The notes under the pieces were generated by a model. That model worked only from the letters and a program-made list of their open reading frames with translations, was not told the origin of the DNA and did no database searches. Positions 1 to 8,556 of a stretch of 30,668 nucleotides of DNA are shown here, piece after piece (the stretch's first letter is position 1; each line of letters opens with the position of its first letter). The stretch covers positions 1 to 30,668 of the forward strand of contig CAJULP010000089.1 in NCBI GenBank assembly GCA_910587295.1, read 5' to 3'. The translations under genes were made by a program, and so were the position numbers. This DNA comes from an uncultured Lachnospiraceae bacterium. GTDB lineage: Bacteria > Bacillota > Clostridia > Lachnospirales > Lachnospiraceae.

Positions 1-80
1 CTGCGGAAACATTTTTTCAGGCTTTTAGGAAAACAGCCGGAATTACGCATAACGCAGATAATTCAGGAGCAGCAGGATGA
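1..80 (+). pseudogene. Possible 3' end of an AraC-type regulator gene (partial)
   Basis: The frame beginning at base 3 reads AETFFQAFRKTAGIT before a stop at 78-80. This resembles the last helix of an AraC/XylS DNA-binding domain (pattern ETyFqraFrKxxGiTP). The usual Pro-x-x-[FY]-R ending is missing and is replaced by about ten unrelated residues, so the end may be frameshifted. A second open frame starts at base 1 and stops at 112-114; it cannot be excluded as the true one. The gene lies almost wholly outside the window, so this is a weak call. Confidence 0.3.
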
Positions 81-220
81 GTCTGGAACCTACTGGGGTT
101 CATGGGCTTCTTAAACGTCACAAACTTTTTACTCACAAGTAATCAAAGAAAAAGAATAAAAGCAGTAACTGAATAGATAGTGGATAAAATCAGCCTGCCG
201 GGGTTTCATTTTATTGTGTA

Positions 221-262
221 GTAGACCTGTGTTATACAGCGCAGGCCTACTTTTATTTTTTT
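221..262 (+). terminator. Terminator-like hairpin with T-run
   Basis: GTAGACCTG (221-229) pairs with CAGGCCTAC (242-250), leaving one A-C mismatch in the middle of the stem. The 3' arm is followed by a T-rich run at 251-262. It would terminate transcription entering from the left edge. Confidence 0.5.
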
Positions 263-584
263 ATAGGAAAGACCTTGCTGCTGTGAAGTCAGAGGCAAGG
301 ATTATTACTGGTAGAACGGCAATCATTAGTCTGCTAAATTCAGTGATTCGTGATTCTACACTATCGATAGATTTTAGGGTATTCTATTTTTTGGAGGAAC
401 ATAAGGTTAAATTATTAGAAGCGATTAAATTTTGGGACAGTGAGGTATGTATTGAAAATAATTTGGTTGAAGGATTTGAGAATATTTTTATTAATAAAAA
501 TTTTTATGTGATTGTTTAGCTAGTATAGAACAATTAGTAAATGAGGAAAGCGGGTTATTGGAAAGTATTTTATTAAGCAATTAG
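263..584 (+). pseudogene. AT-rich broken reading frame, unrecognised
   Basis: An open frame reads from just after the hairpin at 221-262 to a stop at 517-519. The only early start (TTG at 214) lies inside the terminator hairpin and has no ribosome site, so the left part is not a credible gene start. Just before the stop, a neighbouring frame (codons from 516) opens and reads LASIEQLVNEESGLLESILL to a stop at 582-584, as if one protein had been split by a frameshift. Base composition is clearly more AT-rich than the rest of the window. I do not recognise the family. It is best read as a decayed foreign gene. Confidence 0.35.
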
Positions 585-622
585 ACTGTTTTATGATAAG
601 AATATACGGGTAAGGTACATGA

Positions 623-769
623 AACAATAAGACTTATTTGGAGTATGAGGATAAGGGGGATGGCCTTGCCATTGCGCAGAACTTCGTGGAGCTGCAAAAG
701 GGAGAAATGAGGGTGGACATAGACGGGGATCCGTTTAAGGTCACGCTCAGGTTTTTGTTGAATGATTGA
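623..769 (+). pseudogene. C-terminal remnant of a sensor histidine kinase
   Basis: Forty-eight open codons end at a TGA at 767-769. The reading GDGLAIAQNFVELQKGEM matches the G2 box and last strands of a HATPase_c domain (usual form GTGLGLAIAKxFVELqGG), and it ends IDGDPFKVTLRFLL, a common end for hybrid or signal-transduction kinases. The frame is closed upstream by a stop at 620-622, and no start codon or ribosome site is present. Everything N-terminal to the G2 box is therefore missing. This is a truncated remnant, not a working kinase. Confidence 0.65.
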
Positions 770-774
770 AAAAT

Positions 775-823
775 TCGCTCATCTTTTTGCAGATATTATA
801 AAAAAATCGCTCATTTTTTCGCA
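775..823 (+). repeat. Two 17-bp direct repeats upstream of the ATPase promoter
   Basis: TCGCTCATCTTTTTGCA (775-791) and TCGCTCATTTTTTCGCA (807-823) match at 15 of 17 positions. They start 32 bp apart, about three helical turns, and lie directly upstream of the promoter at 830-858. They are plausible operators for the ATPase gene at 883. Confidence 0.55.
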
Positions 824-829
824 TTGCGA

Positions 830-858
830 TTGTAATCTGAAAGAATATGGCATATACT
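830..858 (+). promoter_or_regulatory. Sigma-A type promoter for the AAA ATPase gene
   Basis: TTGTAA (830-835), a 17-bp spacer, and TATACT (853-858), 25 bp before the start codon. The start ATG at 883 is preceded by a G-rich ribosome site (GGGGGTG). Confidence 0.5.
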
Positions 859-882
859 TATAGATAGTAATGGGGGTGCCAT

Positions 883-2226
883 ATGGTTTATTTAAAGCGA
901 AAACTGGATTTGTTTTTGGAAGCGTGGAAACAGGACCGGAACAGGAAGCCGCTGATTGTGAAGGGACCAAGGCAGGTCGGGAAGACGGAATCAATCAGGA
1001 AATTCGGGATTGAAAATTACGAGAACGTAATAGAGATTAACTTTGTGGAAGAACCAAAGTATAAAATGATGATTGCGGATGGATACAGGACGGATGATTT
1101 GATTAAAAATATTTCCAGAATGGATCCATCTAAACATTTTGTGGAAGGGAAAACACTTCTTTTTTTTGATGAGCTGCAGGAGCTCCCGGAGATTGCAACG
1201 GCGCTGAAATTTTTTTATCAGGATGGCAGATATGACGTGATATGTAGCGGTTCCATGCTTGGCATCCACTATGGCAGGATAGAGAGCAACAGTGTGGGAT
1301 ATAAAGTGGATTACGAAATGCATTCTCTCGATTTTGAAGAGTTTTTGTGGGGGAAAGGGTATTTGGGTCCGGAAGTGGAAGAAATCCTTGGGCACATGAA
1401 AAGTCTTGTGCCATTTAGCCAGGTGGAGCTGTCGGTTTATGGCGGCCTGTTTTTGGATTATTGCATCCTTGGGGGGATGCCGGCAGTGGTCAGGGAATAT
1501 ATCGAGAGGGGAACTTTTGAGGACTCCCTTTCCATGCAGAGGCAGCTCCTTTTGGATTATGAGGAGGATGTGCGCAAGTATGCACAGGGGGTGGACCAGG
1601 GCAGGATTATAAATATTTTCCGGCAGATACCGCTGCAGCTTGCCAGGGATAATAAAAAGTTCCAGATTTCCAAAGTAGCGTCGGGGGCAAGGTTTAAGGA
1701 CTACCGGGGGTGTATTGAATGGATGGAGGATTCGGGGATTATTCATGTATGCCGCTGTATGAAATACCCGGAGCTTCCCCTTAAAGGCAACTTTGACGAG
1801 GCAAAGTATAAGATTTATTTTGCTGACAGCGGTCTGCTTGTGGCAATGTTGGATGAGGAAGCACAGGATGACCTGCGCGCAAATAGAAATTTAGGTGTCT
1901 ATAAGGGAGCCCTTTATGAAAACGTGGTGGGGGAAGCCCTCTCAAAAAGCGGATATGGCCTGTATTATTATAAGAAGGAGGACTCCACGCTGGAGGAGGA
2001 TTTCTTTGTGCGCACGGCACATGATTTGATTCCGGTTGAGGTGAAGTCAACGAATGGGAGGGCGAAATCTTTAAGGACGCTGATTAGGGAAGAAAAATAT
2101 GAGGATATCCATTACGGCATTAAGTTGACAGGCGCAAATATCGGTTATAGTGATCATATATACACATTTCCCTATTTTTGTACGTTTTTGCTGAAACGGT
2201 ATCTGAAAGAGCGGGATATGACCTGA
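883..2226 (+). CDS. AAA family ATPase with DUF4143 C-terminal domain
   Basis: This 447-residue protein belongs to the AAA_14/DUF4143 ATP-binding proteins that are common in anaerobic bacteria and archaea. Visible motifs are the Walker A GPRQVGKT (28-35), Walker B TLLFFDELQE with acidic pair D96-E97, and a sensor-1-like strand VICSGS (119-124). The C-terminal part (about 330-447) carries the DUF4143 pattern YFADSGLL and an LIPVEVKS strand. The strand, together with an upstream acidic EEDFF, resembles a PD-(D/E)xK nuclease-like fold. No transmembrane segment is seen, so it should be cytoplasmic. The biological role of the family is not established; involvement in mobile-element or stress functions is only suggested. 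It stands alone, with decayed genes on the left and a long non-coding gap on the right, so it was probably acquired. Length is usual for the family. Confidence 0.85.
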   Translation: MVYLKRKLDLFLEAWKQDRNRKPLIVKGPRQVGKTESIRKFGIENYENVIEINFVEEPKYKMMIADGYRTDDLIKNISRMDPSKHFVEGKTLLFFDELQELPEIATALKFFYQDGRYDVICSGSMLGIHYGRIESNSVGYKVDYEMHSLDFEEFLWGKGYLGPEVEEILGHMKSLVPFSQVELSVYGGLFLDYCILGGMPAVVREYIERGTFEDSLSMQRQLLLDYEEDVRKYAQGVDQGRIINIFRQIPLQLARDNKKFQISKVASGARFKDYRGCIEWMEDSGIIHVCRCMKYPELPLKGNFDEAKYKIYFADSGLLVAMLDEEAQDDLRANRNLGVYKGALYENVVGEALSKSGYGLYYYKKEDSTLEEDFFVRTAHDLIPVEVKSTNGRAKSLRTLIREEKYEDIHYGIKLTGANIGYSDHIYTFPYFCTFLLKRYLKERDMT

Positions 2227-2739
2227 GAATATCCATCAAAGCAAAAAACAAACGGGGCATAAGCACACATAAAATTTACCGTAGTTACCGTTACAACCAT
2301 TTTCAATACCATATTCTATCGCAAGACAGCCTAAAAATGGGCAGACTTCTCTTATGATAGATTGAAACGTGTTTTGTGGATGCCAAGGTTCGTTAACGGT
2401 TGTTATTCCAACTGTGGACGCAGGTTCCGAATATTTACCGGTGTTCCGTAGAAGTCTTTCTTATAGGGGCAGCTGCTGCGCGGTTTAAAATATTTATACC
2501 GTGCTGATTAATTTCCATCTGAGGAGAGTGGAAAGAAAAGCTGTGAAGCCTTCATCAAACAACCCTGGAATGGCCGGTGTGAAGCCTTGAAATTTTCACC
2601 CGGTAAGTGTAAAATGATAGGAGCCGGGAACCGGCTGAAACGACGGAACTGGCGGCCGCGGCGCAGAAGCAGGAGTTTATCCAGTCAAGGGTGGAACAAT
2701 ACCATATGCGTTTTGGCTGCGTTTTGATGAGGACAGATC
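2227..2739. other. 513-bp gene-poor gap with remnants and small repeats
   Basis: No intact gene is seen. On the minus strand a frame without any start codon runs 2460-2236 and encodes a cysteine-rich stretch (CNGNYGKFYVCLCPVC) that I do not recognise. An 11-bp direct repeat, TGTGAAGCCTT, occurs at 2542-2552 and 2578-2588. The second copy sits in an imperfect dyad (CCGGTGTGAA / TTCACCCGG). Just before the next gene a plus-strand frame reads ELAAAAQKQEFIQSRVEQYH, possibly the tail of a lost gene. No confident promoter was found for the response regulator. Confidence 0.45.
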
Positions 2740-3483
2740 ATGTACCGTATTATTATTGTGGATGATGAACCCAAGATTGGGGAAGGGCTTGTCCATTTGT
2801 TTCCTTGGGGCAACCTTGGGTTCGAGGTGGCTGGTTTTTTTACGGACGCAAGGGCAGCGTTGGACTATATTAATTCGCATCAGGATATTGATGTTGTTAT
2901 GACAGACATTCAGATGCCTGGCATGACGGGGATAGAGCTGTCTCAAAACTTGTCGGATAGTAAGATTATTGTAATATTCTTTTCAGCGTATCAGGATTTT
3001 GAATATGCCCGTTCTGCCATAATCAATCATGTAGTGGATTATCTGATTAAGCCCATGAAATATGATGCGATGGAGGCTTGCTTTGAGCGGGTCAGAAATC
3101 TTTTGGATCAAAGAAACCCATCGGAAAGCACGGATCATGTTATGTTTTCTTCATCCCATGACGATCTTGTTAAAACCGTTAAGGAATATCTGGAACAAAA
3201 CTACCGCACGGCTTCTTTGGAGGAAGCGGCCCTTTTAGTCCACTTTTCTTCCTCTTATTTGTCCAGCACGTTCAAATCCGTTGCGGGAACCAGTTTTTCT
3301 GATTACCTTTTAAAGGTACGGATGGAGAAAGCCCGTCAACTGCTTGCCGATGATACCCGAAAACTCTACGATATTGCCGATGCCGTGGGATATGTAAACC
3401 CGAAAAATCTTTCCCGTAACTTTAAAGATTACTTTAAAGTTACACCGCAGGAATACCGGATGGGCAAAAAGGTGAAGCCATGA
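2740..3483 (+). CDS. Response regulator, REC + AraC-type HTH (YesN-like)
   Basis: This 247-residue regulator receives phosphate from the adjacent sensor kinase and should bind DNA as an AraC-type activator. The N-terminal receiver domain (1-120) shows the acidic pair D8-D9, phospho-acceptor D56 in MTDIQMPG, S82 in the FFSAYQDF switch strand, and K104 in YLIKP. The C-terminal AraC domain (about 145-245) has two helix-turn-helix units and ends with the signature TPQEYR. The start has a good ribosome site (GATGAGGA, 2726-2733). Its stop overlaps the kinase start by four bases (ATGA), so the two are co-translated. It is shorter than many YesN proteins because the long middle linker is small. By analogy with YesMN pairs beside CUT1 transporters, the likely targets are the transporter and GH43 genes to the right (inference). 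Confidence 0.92.
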   Translation: MYRIIIVDDEPKIGEGLVHLFPWGNLGFEVAGFFTDARAALDYINSHQDIDVVMTDIQMPGMTGIELSQNLSDSKIIVIFFSAYQDFEYARSAIINHVVDYLIKPMKYDAMEACFERVRNLLDQRNPSESTDHVMFSSSHDDLVKTVKEYLEQNYRTASLEEAALLVHFSSSYLSSTFKSVAGTSFSDYLLKVRMEKARQLLADDTRKLYDIADAVGYVNPKNLSRNFKDYFKVTPQEYRMGKKVKP

Positions 3484-5255
3484 CCAGAAAGTTTTTTCTG
3501 AAACGTCTGAAAAGTTATTTCATGATTATAATGATACCTGCCTTTGTACTTTTTGTTGTTATTCTTTTTATGGCAGGCAGTTCCCGGGTCCGCAGCCTGA
3601 AAACGACATCTTGGAACGCATTGGAAAATATAGATGAAACGTTCGACTTGATTGCGGCAAACTCCTTTTACCAGCAGGATCTAATGACACTGAATCCCCA
3701 GCTGGCATTGTCTCTGCGCAAAATTTTCCTGTTTAAGACCAGCAATTATTCTGACTATGTTTTTTTAAACAGCATGCAGACAATCTTAAACAGTGCTGCC
3801 AAATCCCATCCTTTTATTCATAGTATTTATTTGTTTTTAGACCAGTATGACAGCTTTTTTTCGTCAAACAAAGGTATCTGCAGTCTCCGGAATTATTATG
3901 ATACTTCATGGTATGACAGCTGTGCGCAGCTGCCTGAGGATACCCCTTATTACCTGACGCAGCGAAAAATTCCGGCCACGGGTAATTCCGGGGAGATAAA
4001 TGTTTTGTCAATCTATCAGAAAATGTCTTATGTTGATGGGATTATTGTAGCGAATATCCCTATTGATACTTTTCTAAATAATATGCAGAACATTTTTCCT
4101 TCCTGGGATAATTATTTTTTTATACTTAATCAGGACAATGATATTTTGGTTTCCCATACAAACGCAGGAGGGTTTTCCGTTAATTTTAATGAATATTTTC
4201 ATTACATGCCAAAATCTGTTAAAGCGGGAAGCTGGGCAGTGGTAGATGGAAGCTTATTCATGAAAAATGCTCTATTCAATGAGGATTACGGATTGACTTA
4301 TGTTCTCCTGACTCCGGTCAATGCGATTGTGCAGAATATCGTAAACGACCTGGCTTGGCCGTTTATCATCATCATTGCCAACTGTGTTCTTGTTTTTATC
4401 CTTGCCCTTACCACCACCAGAAGCAATTTCTCGCAGATTCAGTATGTGATCGATCTGTTTGATGATGCGGAAAAAGGGATCTTTCCTGTGGACAGCTCCT
4501 CGAAAAAGGATGTGAAAAGTGAATATGACCTGATTTTAAATAATGTGATTCGACTTTTTTTGAATACTACATTTTTAAACAGCCAGCTTGCGGAGCAGAA
4601 ATATAAAAAGCAGGCTGCCGAGCTCACCGCTCTCCAGCTCCAGATTAATCCTCATTTTATGGTCAATACTCTTCAGACTTTGAACTTTGAAATTTATAGA
4701 GAAGTGGGAAAACCTACAACCGCAAATAATATCATAGAGCAGTTATCCGACATCCTGAAATATTCACTTGCCCCGGTGGATGTGCCTGTGACTTTGGCAG
4801 ATGAGCTTGAAAATATACGGAAATATGTTCAAATCCAAAAATATCGTTTCCCGGACAGGTTCGTGGTATACGAGGACGTGGATGACGAGCTTATGGACCT
4901 TCCTTTTAAACGACTTGTCTTACAGCCATTGATTGAAAACAGTATTACACATGGGCTCCGCCCTGCTTTAGGGTATGGGTATATCAAGATTAGGATTTTT
5001 ATCAGGGATGGCAGGCTTTGGGTTTCCGTAATTGATAATGGCATTGGTATGGACCGCATAAAATTGGAGAACCTGCGAAGAAATCTTTTGCAAGATATCT
5101 CCACAGGCGGTATTGGCTTGAATAATGTAAATAAACGGCTGATCTTGAACTATGGCAGGAAAAGCCGCCTTAATATTTTGAGTCACGAAGGTCTGGGAAC
5201 TGCCATTTCCTTTTCCATTCCGATTCGTAAGTCCATTGACACATTATCCCTTTAG
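3480..5255 (+). CDS. Sensor histidine kinase, His_kinase/YesM-like family
   Basis: This 591-residue membrane kinase phosphorylates the response regulator encoded just before it. A first membrane helix lies at about 12-33 and a second at about 293-312; between them is an extracellular sensing domain of roughly 260 residues (Cache-like by position, not proven). The His_kinase core follows with the phospho-acceptor H392 in LQLQINPHFMVNTLQ, where the family usually has NPHFLYNTL. The ATPase domain has an N box QPLIENSITHG (482-492), DNGIGM (519-524) and a G box GGIGLNNVNKRL (543-554). A canonical HAMP between TM2 and the core is not obvious but the length fits one. The gene ends tail to tail with the permease gene on the other strand, overlapping it by 12 bp (5244-5255), with no terminator visible between them. 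Confidence 0.92.
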   Translation: MTRKFFLKRLKSYFMIIMIPAFVLFVVILFMAGSSRVRSLKTTSWNALENIDETFDLIAANSFYQQDLMTLNPQLALSLRKIFLFKTSNYSDYVFLNSMQTILNSAAKSHPFIHSIYLFLDQYDSFFSSNKGICSLRNYYDTSWYDSCAQLPEDTPYYLTQRKIPATGNSGEINVLSIYQKMSYVDGIIVANIPIDTFLNNMQNIFPSWDNYFFILNQDNDILVSHTNAGGFSVNFNEYFHYMPKSVKAGSWAVVDGSLFMKNALFNEDYGLTYVLLTPVNAIVQNIVNDLAWPFIIIIANCVLVFILALTTTRSNFSQIQYVIDLFDDAEKGIFPVDSSSKKDVKSEYDLILNNVIRLFLNTTFLNSQLAEQKYKKQAAELTALQLQINPHFMVNTLQTLNFEIYREVGKPTTANNIIEQLSDILKYSLAPVDVPVTLADELENIRKYVQIQKYRFPDRFVVYEDVDDELMDLPFKRLVLQPLIENSITHGLRPALGYGYIKIRIFIRDGRLWVSVIDNGIGMDRIKLENLRRNLLQDISTGGIGLNNVNKRLILNYGRKSRLNILSHEGLGTAISFSIPIRKSIDTLSL

Positions 5256-6095
5256 GCCGCTGGTTGCAATGCCTTCCACAAAGTATTTTTGTGCCGCAAA
5301 AAATAAAATAATCAGGGGTATCAGGGATAAAAATGACATTGCCATCACTTTGTTCCACTGGATGACGGATTCTGCATCCAGTGAAAGGCGAAGAGCCAGG
5401 GAAAGTGTGTATTTTTTTACGGAATTAACGTAAATCAATACATTCGTGTAATCATTGTAGGTCCACATAAACTGGAATAATCCCGCAGAGAACAGGGCAG
5501 GCTTCATAAGCGGCGCAAGGATTCGTACGAATACACCTATTTCACTGCATCCGTCAATATAGGCGGATTCATCCAATTCCCTTGGGAGACCTCGTATGAA
5601 CTGGATCAGCATGAAAACAAAGAAAGGATAACATGCCAGCCCGGCCTGCAGATAAAAGGGGGCATAGGAATCCAAAAGATTCATGGAATGATACAGGGAA
5701 TATTTAGGTATTAACAGGATAGAGTCCGGCAGCATCATTGTAGTGATCAGGATGCCAAATAAAATCTTTTTGCAGGGAAATTTAAACCTTGCAAACCCGT
5801 ATGCCACAATTGCACAGGCAGCAACTGTTAAAAAGGTGGTGATCAGCGTAAGCTTAAAGCTGTTGGCAAAGAAGGCCGCATAGGTAATCCGGCCATTTAC
5901 GTTCCATCCGTCGATATAGCTCTGCAGGCTGAACTTTTCCGGCAGAAGCTTTACACTTCCGAAAATTTCCGCATTTGTCTTAAAGGTAGCAAAGAACATC
6001 CATATAATGGGATACATCATAACGACCCCGATTGCAATTACGATCACATAGGTCCATATGGAGACATGACCCCGGCGAAAATATTTCTTTCTCAT
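5244..6095 (-). CDS. Carbohydrate ABC transporter permease, MalG/CUT1 type
   Basis: This is one of two inner permease subunits of a CUT1 sugar importer. The 283-residue protein has about six membrane helices. The ABC-contacting EAA loop reads ESAYIDGCSEIGVFVRILAP, around residues 176-195. The frame extends five codons further up to an ATG at 6110, but GGAGGA sits seven bases before the ATG at 6095, so 6095 is the likely start. It follows the MalF-type permease gene with a short gap and belongs to one operon with it and the binding protein. No ATPase gene is present here. CUT1 systems of Firmicutes commonly share a MsmK-type ATPase encoded elsewhere, which is the probable case. Confidence 0.93.
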   Translation of the reverse strand: MRKKYFRRGHVSIWTYVIVIAIGVVMMYPIIWMFFATFKTNAEIFGSVKLLPEKFSLQSYIDGWNVNGRITYAAFFANSFKLTLITTFLTVAACAIVAYGFARFKFPCKKILFGILITTMMLPDSILLIPKYSLYHSMNLLDSYAPFYLQAGLACYPFFVFMLIQFIRGLPRELDESAYIDGCSEIGVFVRILAPLMKPALFSAGLFQFMWTYNDYTNVLIYVNSVKKYTLSLALRLSLDAESVIQWNKVMAMSFLSLIPLIILFFAAQKYFVEGIATSGLKG

Positions 6096-6123
6096 TGCGT
6101 AATCCTCCATTCTTTCTCATTCA

Positions 6124-7017
6124 TTAAAAATCTCCTCCGTCTTCATAATATACAACCATGGATGAAAAGCGGAACAACAGCGATGTAATAACGGCGATCA
6201 TAATGAATATCACCCAGGAAACCGCACATGCGTATCCCATTTTATAATAAGAAAAAGCTTCCGTATATAATTTTAACCCAAGAACGTAGGTTGACTTAAG
6301 GGGGCCGCCGCCGGTGATGATCATTGGTCCGGTAAAGCTTTGAAGGGCCGTGATCGTCTGCATGATCACATTGAAGAAGATAATGGAAGAAATCTGCGGC
6401 AAAGTAATCTTAAAAAACTTGGTTATCCCGCTGGCCCCGTCAATGTCTGCCGCTTCATACAGATCCATGGGAACATTTTTTAAGGCGGCAAGGAACATAA
6501 CAAAAGCAGAGCCAAACTGCCACAAATTAAGCAGTATGACTGTGGGAAGCGCCAATTTGGTACTGCCAAGCCATTGGACAGGGGGGATGTGAAAGACTGC
6601 CAACAAGGAGTTGATGATTCCCTGATCCTGAAACATCAGCTTCCACAAGATAGCCACTGCAATACTGCCTCCAAAAAGAGAGGGCAGATAATAAACAGTC
6701 CTGATCAAATTTATGCCTTTCATGTTTTTATTCATAACGAGAGCTACCAGCAATGCGACAATCAGTTTCCCGGGAACCGTAAATATTGTATAGATGGTTG
6801 TTACTTTCAAAGAGTTCCAAAACTCTCTGTCTGTGGTAAATAACTTGATATAATTCTGGAAACCGATAAATGCCGGGCTTGACATAATATTATATTCTGT
6901 CAGGGAATAATAAAAGGATGTCAAAAAAGGATATAGCTGTAAAATAATAAGCCCGGCCAGCCATGGTAAAATAAAGATCAGGCCGATAAATTGTTTTCGT
7001 TTTAGTTTTCTTTTCAA
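6124..7017 (-). CDS. Sugar ABC transporter permease, MalF/CUT1 type
   Basis: This 297-residue permease partners the MalG-type subunit encoded downstream. It has a basic N-terminus (MKRKLKRK), a first helix IGLIFILPWLAGLIIL, about six helices in all, and an EAA loop EAADIDGASGITKFFKITLP at 188-207. The only suitable start is TTG at 7017-7015, preceded by GCAGGTG. No in-frame ATG lies near, so the TTG is taken as real. A strong hairpin lies between it and the upstream binding-protein gene (see 7042-7071) and probably lowers permease mRNA relative to the binding protein. The substrate cannot be read from the permease; the GH43 neighbour suggests a xylo- or arabino-oligosaccharide (inference). 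Confidence 0.93.
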   Translation of the reverse strand: MKRKLKRKQFIGLIFILPWLAGLIILQLYPFLTSFYYSLTEYNIMSSPAFIGFQNYIKLFTTDREFWNSLKVTTIYTIFTVPGKLIVALLVALVMNKNMKGINLIRTVYYLPSLFGGSIAVAILWKLMFQDQGIINSLLAVFHIPPVQWLGSTKLALPTVILLNLWQFGSAFVMFLAALKNVPMDLYEAADIDGASGITKFFKITLPQISSIIFFNVIMQTITALQSFTGPMIITGGGPLKSTYVLGLKLYTEAFSYYKMGYACAVSWVIFIMIAVITSLLFRFSSMVVYYEDGGDF

Positions 7018-7033
7018 ACCGACACCTGCTTTC

Positions 7034-7071
7034 TTAAAAACAAAGGTATCCCGGTGTTTTGGGATACCTTT
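7034..7071 (-). terminator. Intercistronic hairpin / attenuator between binding protein and permeases
   Basis: The arms AAAGGTATCCC (7042-7052) and GGGATACCTTT (7061-7071) are perfectly complementary over 11 bp with an 8-base loop. Read on the minus strand, the stem is followed by GTTTTT. Such a structure after the binding-protein gene usually causes partial termination or protects upstream mRNA from decay. Confidence 0.75.
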
Positions 7072-7086
7072 GCCGGATAAACTGTT

Positions 7087-8496
7087 CTATTTTTCAGAAA
7101 TGTAAGCTTCTAGAAGCGCAATTGTGTTTTTAGCAATGTTTTCCGGTGTATCCTGACCGTAAGCAACCTGTACGGCTGCGTCTTCCAAAATAGCGGTCAC
7201 TTCCTCTTCCGTGGTAAGCCCAAGGTCGTTGATGCCGCCATATGTCTGGAGTACATCCACGCTGTCTTTCGCTACGCCCTGCAAAAGCCCCAGTTCTTCG
7301 CATACTTTCTGCCCGGTGCTGGTAGGAGGAACAGAGCGGACTGTCTTCAAAAGTTCAGCAGCTTTTTCGTCATTATAAAAATAATCAAGGAACATTAATG
7401 CCTCTTCAATGTGTTCGGAATGCCCATACACGCACATGTACTGCGGGCAGTTTCCATACCATCCGTCATTTTTTGCACCATTAAGGACAGGCAGTCTGCC
7501 TATGCTGAAAGTTCCTTCCGGGCATGCGGCTTCAGCGGCGCCAACGGTTGAAGAATAGCTGAAAAGGGAAACATATTTCTGGTTGATCCAGTTAGGATCT
7601 GTAATCAGGTCTGTGCCATAAGATATCACGTTGGAAATAGGGGCTATTGTTCCGTTGTCATATAAATTTTTAATATAAGTGAGGACGTTGACAAGATCTG
7701 CCTCTTCAAACCCAAGCGTTTTCGTTTCGTCTACCAGGACTTTATTGCCGGTAAGCTGCGTCAGGTATGGCCTTAAGATCATGGTATTTAACTCAAGGGC
7801 TCCCATGGTGAGAAGATTCATGGAATCATCATAAGCTTTTACTTTCTCGCCCATTGCAAGCAGGTCATCCCAGGTGTACTGCCGGTCAAAATCAAGTCCG
7901 ATGGTTTCCGCAAGGTTTGCATTGTAAAGAAATGCATGTCCGGAGATGCCGGTGGGCAGGCCATATTGATGACCGTTAAATCCGCCGTTATTTTCAAGGA
8001 AGGATGCCTCAAATCCGCTAAGGTCAATGGTGTCGGCATGTTCTTTGAAATCTACAAAATAATCAGGATTGGAAGCCACGTAGCCGGGCATCCATCCGGT
8101 TCCCATCTGGATGATATCTGCCGCCGATCCGGAGACAAGTTGTGTTGTCAGTTTTTCCTGATAACCGTCGTCACTGCCATATTCCGCTTCAATGGTAATC
8201 CATGGGTAAAGTGATTCAAACTCATCAATTACACTAAGGGTAGCTTCTGCCCGTTCATCACCGCCCCACCACATAAAGCGCAATGTAACCGGGTCATGGC
8301 TGGCGTCTGTGTCCGTTGCCGTTGCCGAATCTTTAGATGGGGCACTTTCTTTGGTTTCCGGGGCAGGCTTTTTTTCATCTGTGAGAGTGGTCTGCCCACT
8401 TGTTCCGTCATCCGGGGAGCCCTGGCTTCCGCATCCGATGGCAGTAAAAGCCATGGTGCAGGCAAGGAACAACGCTGTAATCTGTTTCTTTTTCAT
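7087..8496 (-). CDS. Extracellular sugar-binding lipoprotein, SBP family 1
   Basis: This 469-residue lipoprotein captures sugar outside the cell for the two permeases encoded after it. It has a basic start MKKKQ, a hydrophobic signal and a lipobox ending AIGC with C22 as the lipidated cysteine. A Ser/Thr/Asp-rich linker follows, then a binding domain opening VTLRFMWWGGDERAEATLSV, typical of SBP_bac_1 proteins. The frame runs six codons further up, to 8514. However, GGAGGT stands six bases before the ATG at 8496, inside that extension, so 8496 is the start. Expression probably depends on the intergenic region with GH43: a good -10 but no -35, a palindrome and direct repeats. Confidence 0.93.
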   Translation of the reverse strand: MKKKQITALFLACTMAFTAIGCGSQGSPDDGTSGQTTLTDEKKPAPETKESAPSKDSATATDTDASHDPVTLRFMWWGGDERAEATLSVIDEFESLYPWITIEAEYGSDDGYQEKLTTQLVSGSAADIIQMGTGWMPGYVASNPDYFVDFKEHADTIDLSGFEASFLENNGGFNGHQYGLPTGISGHAFLYNANLAETIGLDFDRQYTWDDLLAMGEKVKAYDDSMNLLTMGALELNTMILRPYLTQLTGNKVLVDETKTLGFEEADLVNVLTYIKNLYDNGTIAPISNVISYGTDLITDPNWINQKYVSLFSYSSTVGAAEAACPEGTFSIGRLPVLNGAKNDGWYGNCPQYMCVYGHSEHIEEALMFLDYFYNDEKAAELLKTVRSVPPTSTGQKVCEELGLLQGVAKDSVDVLQTYGGINDLGLTTEEEVTAILEDAAVQVAYGQDTPENIAKNTIALLEAYISEK

Positions 8497-8556
8497 AAGA
8501 ATACCTCCAATCATAATATCCCATTTTTATTCCCGCAGCATGCGGCGGGGGGTGAC

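Noticed and set aside
214..262. Gene start for the AT-rich frame at the left edge
   Set aside because: The TTG start has no ribosome site and lies in a terminator-like hairpin with T-run.
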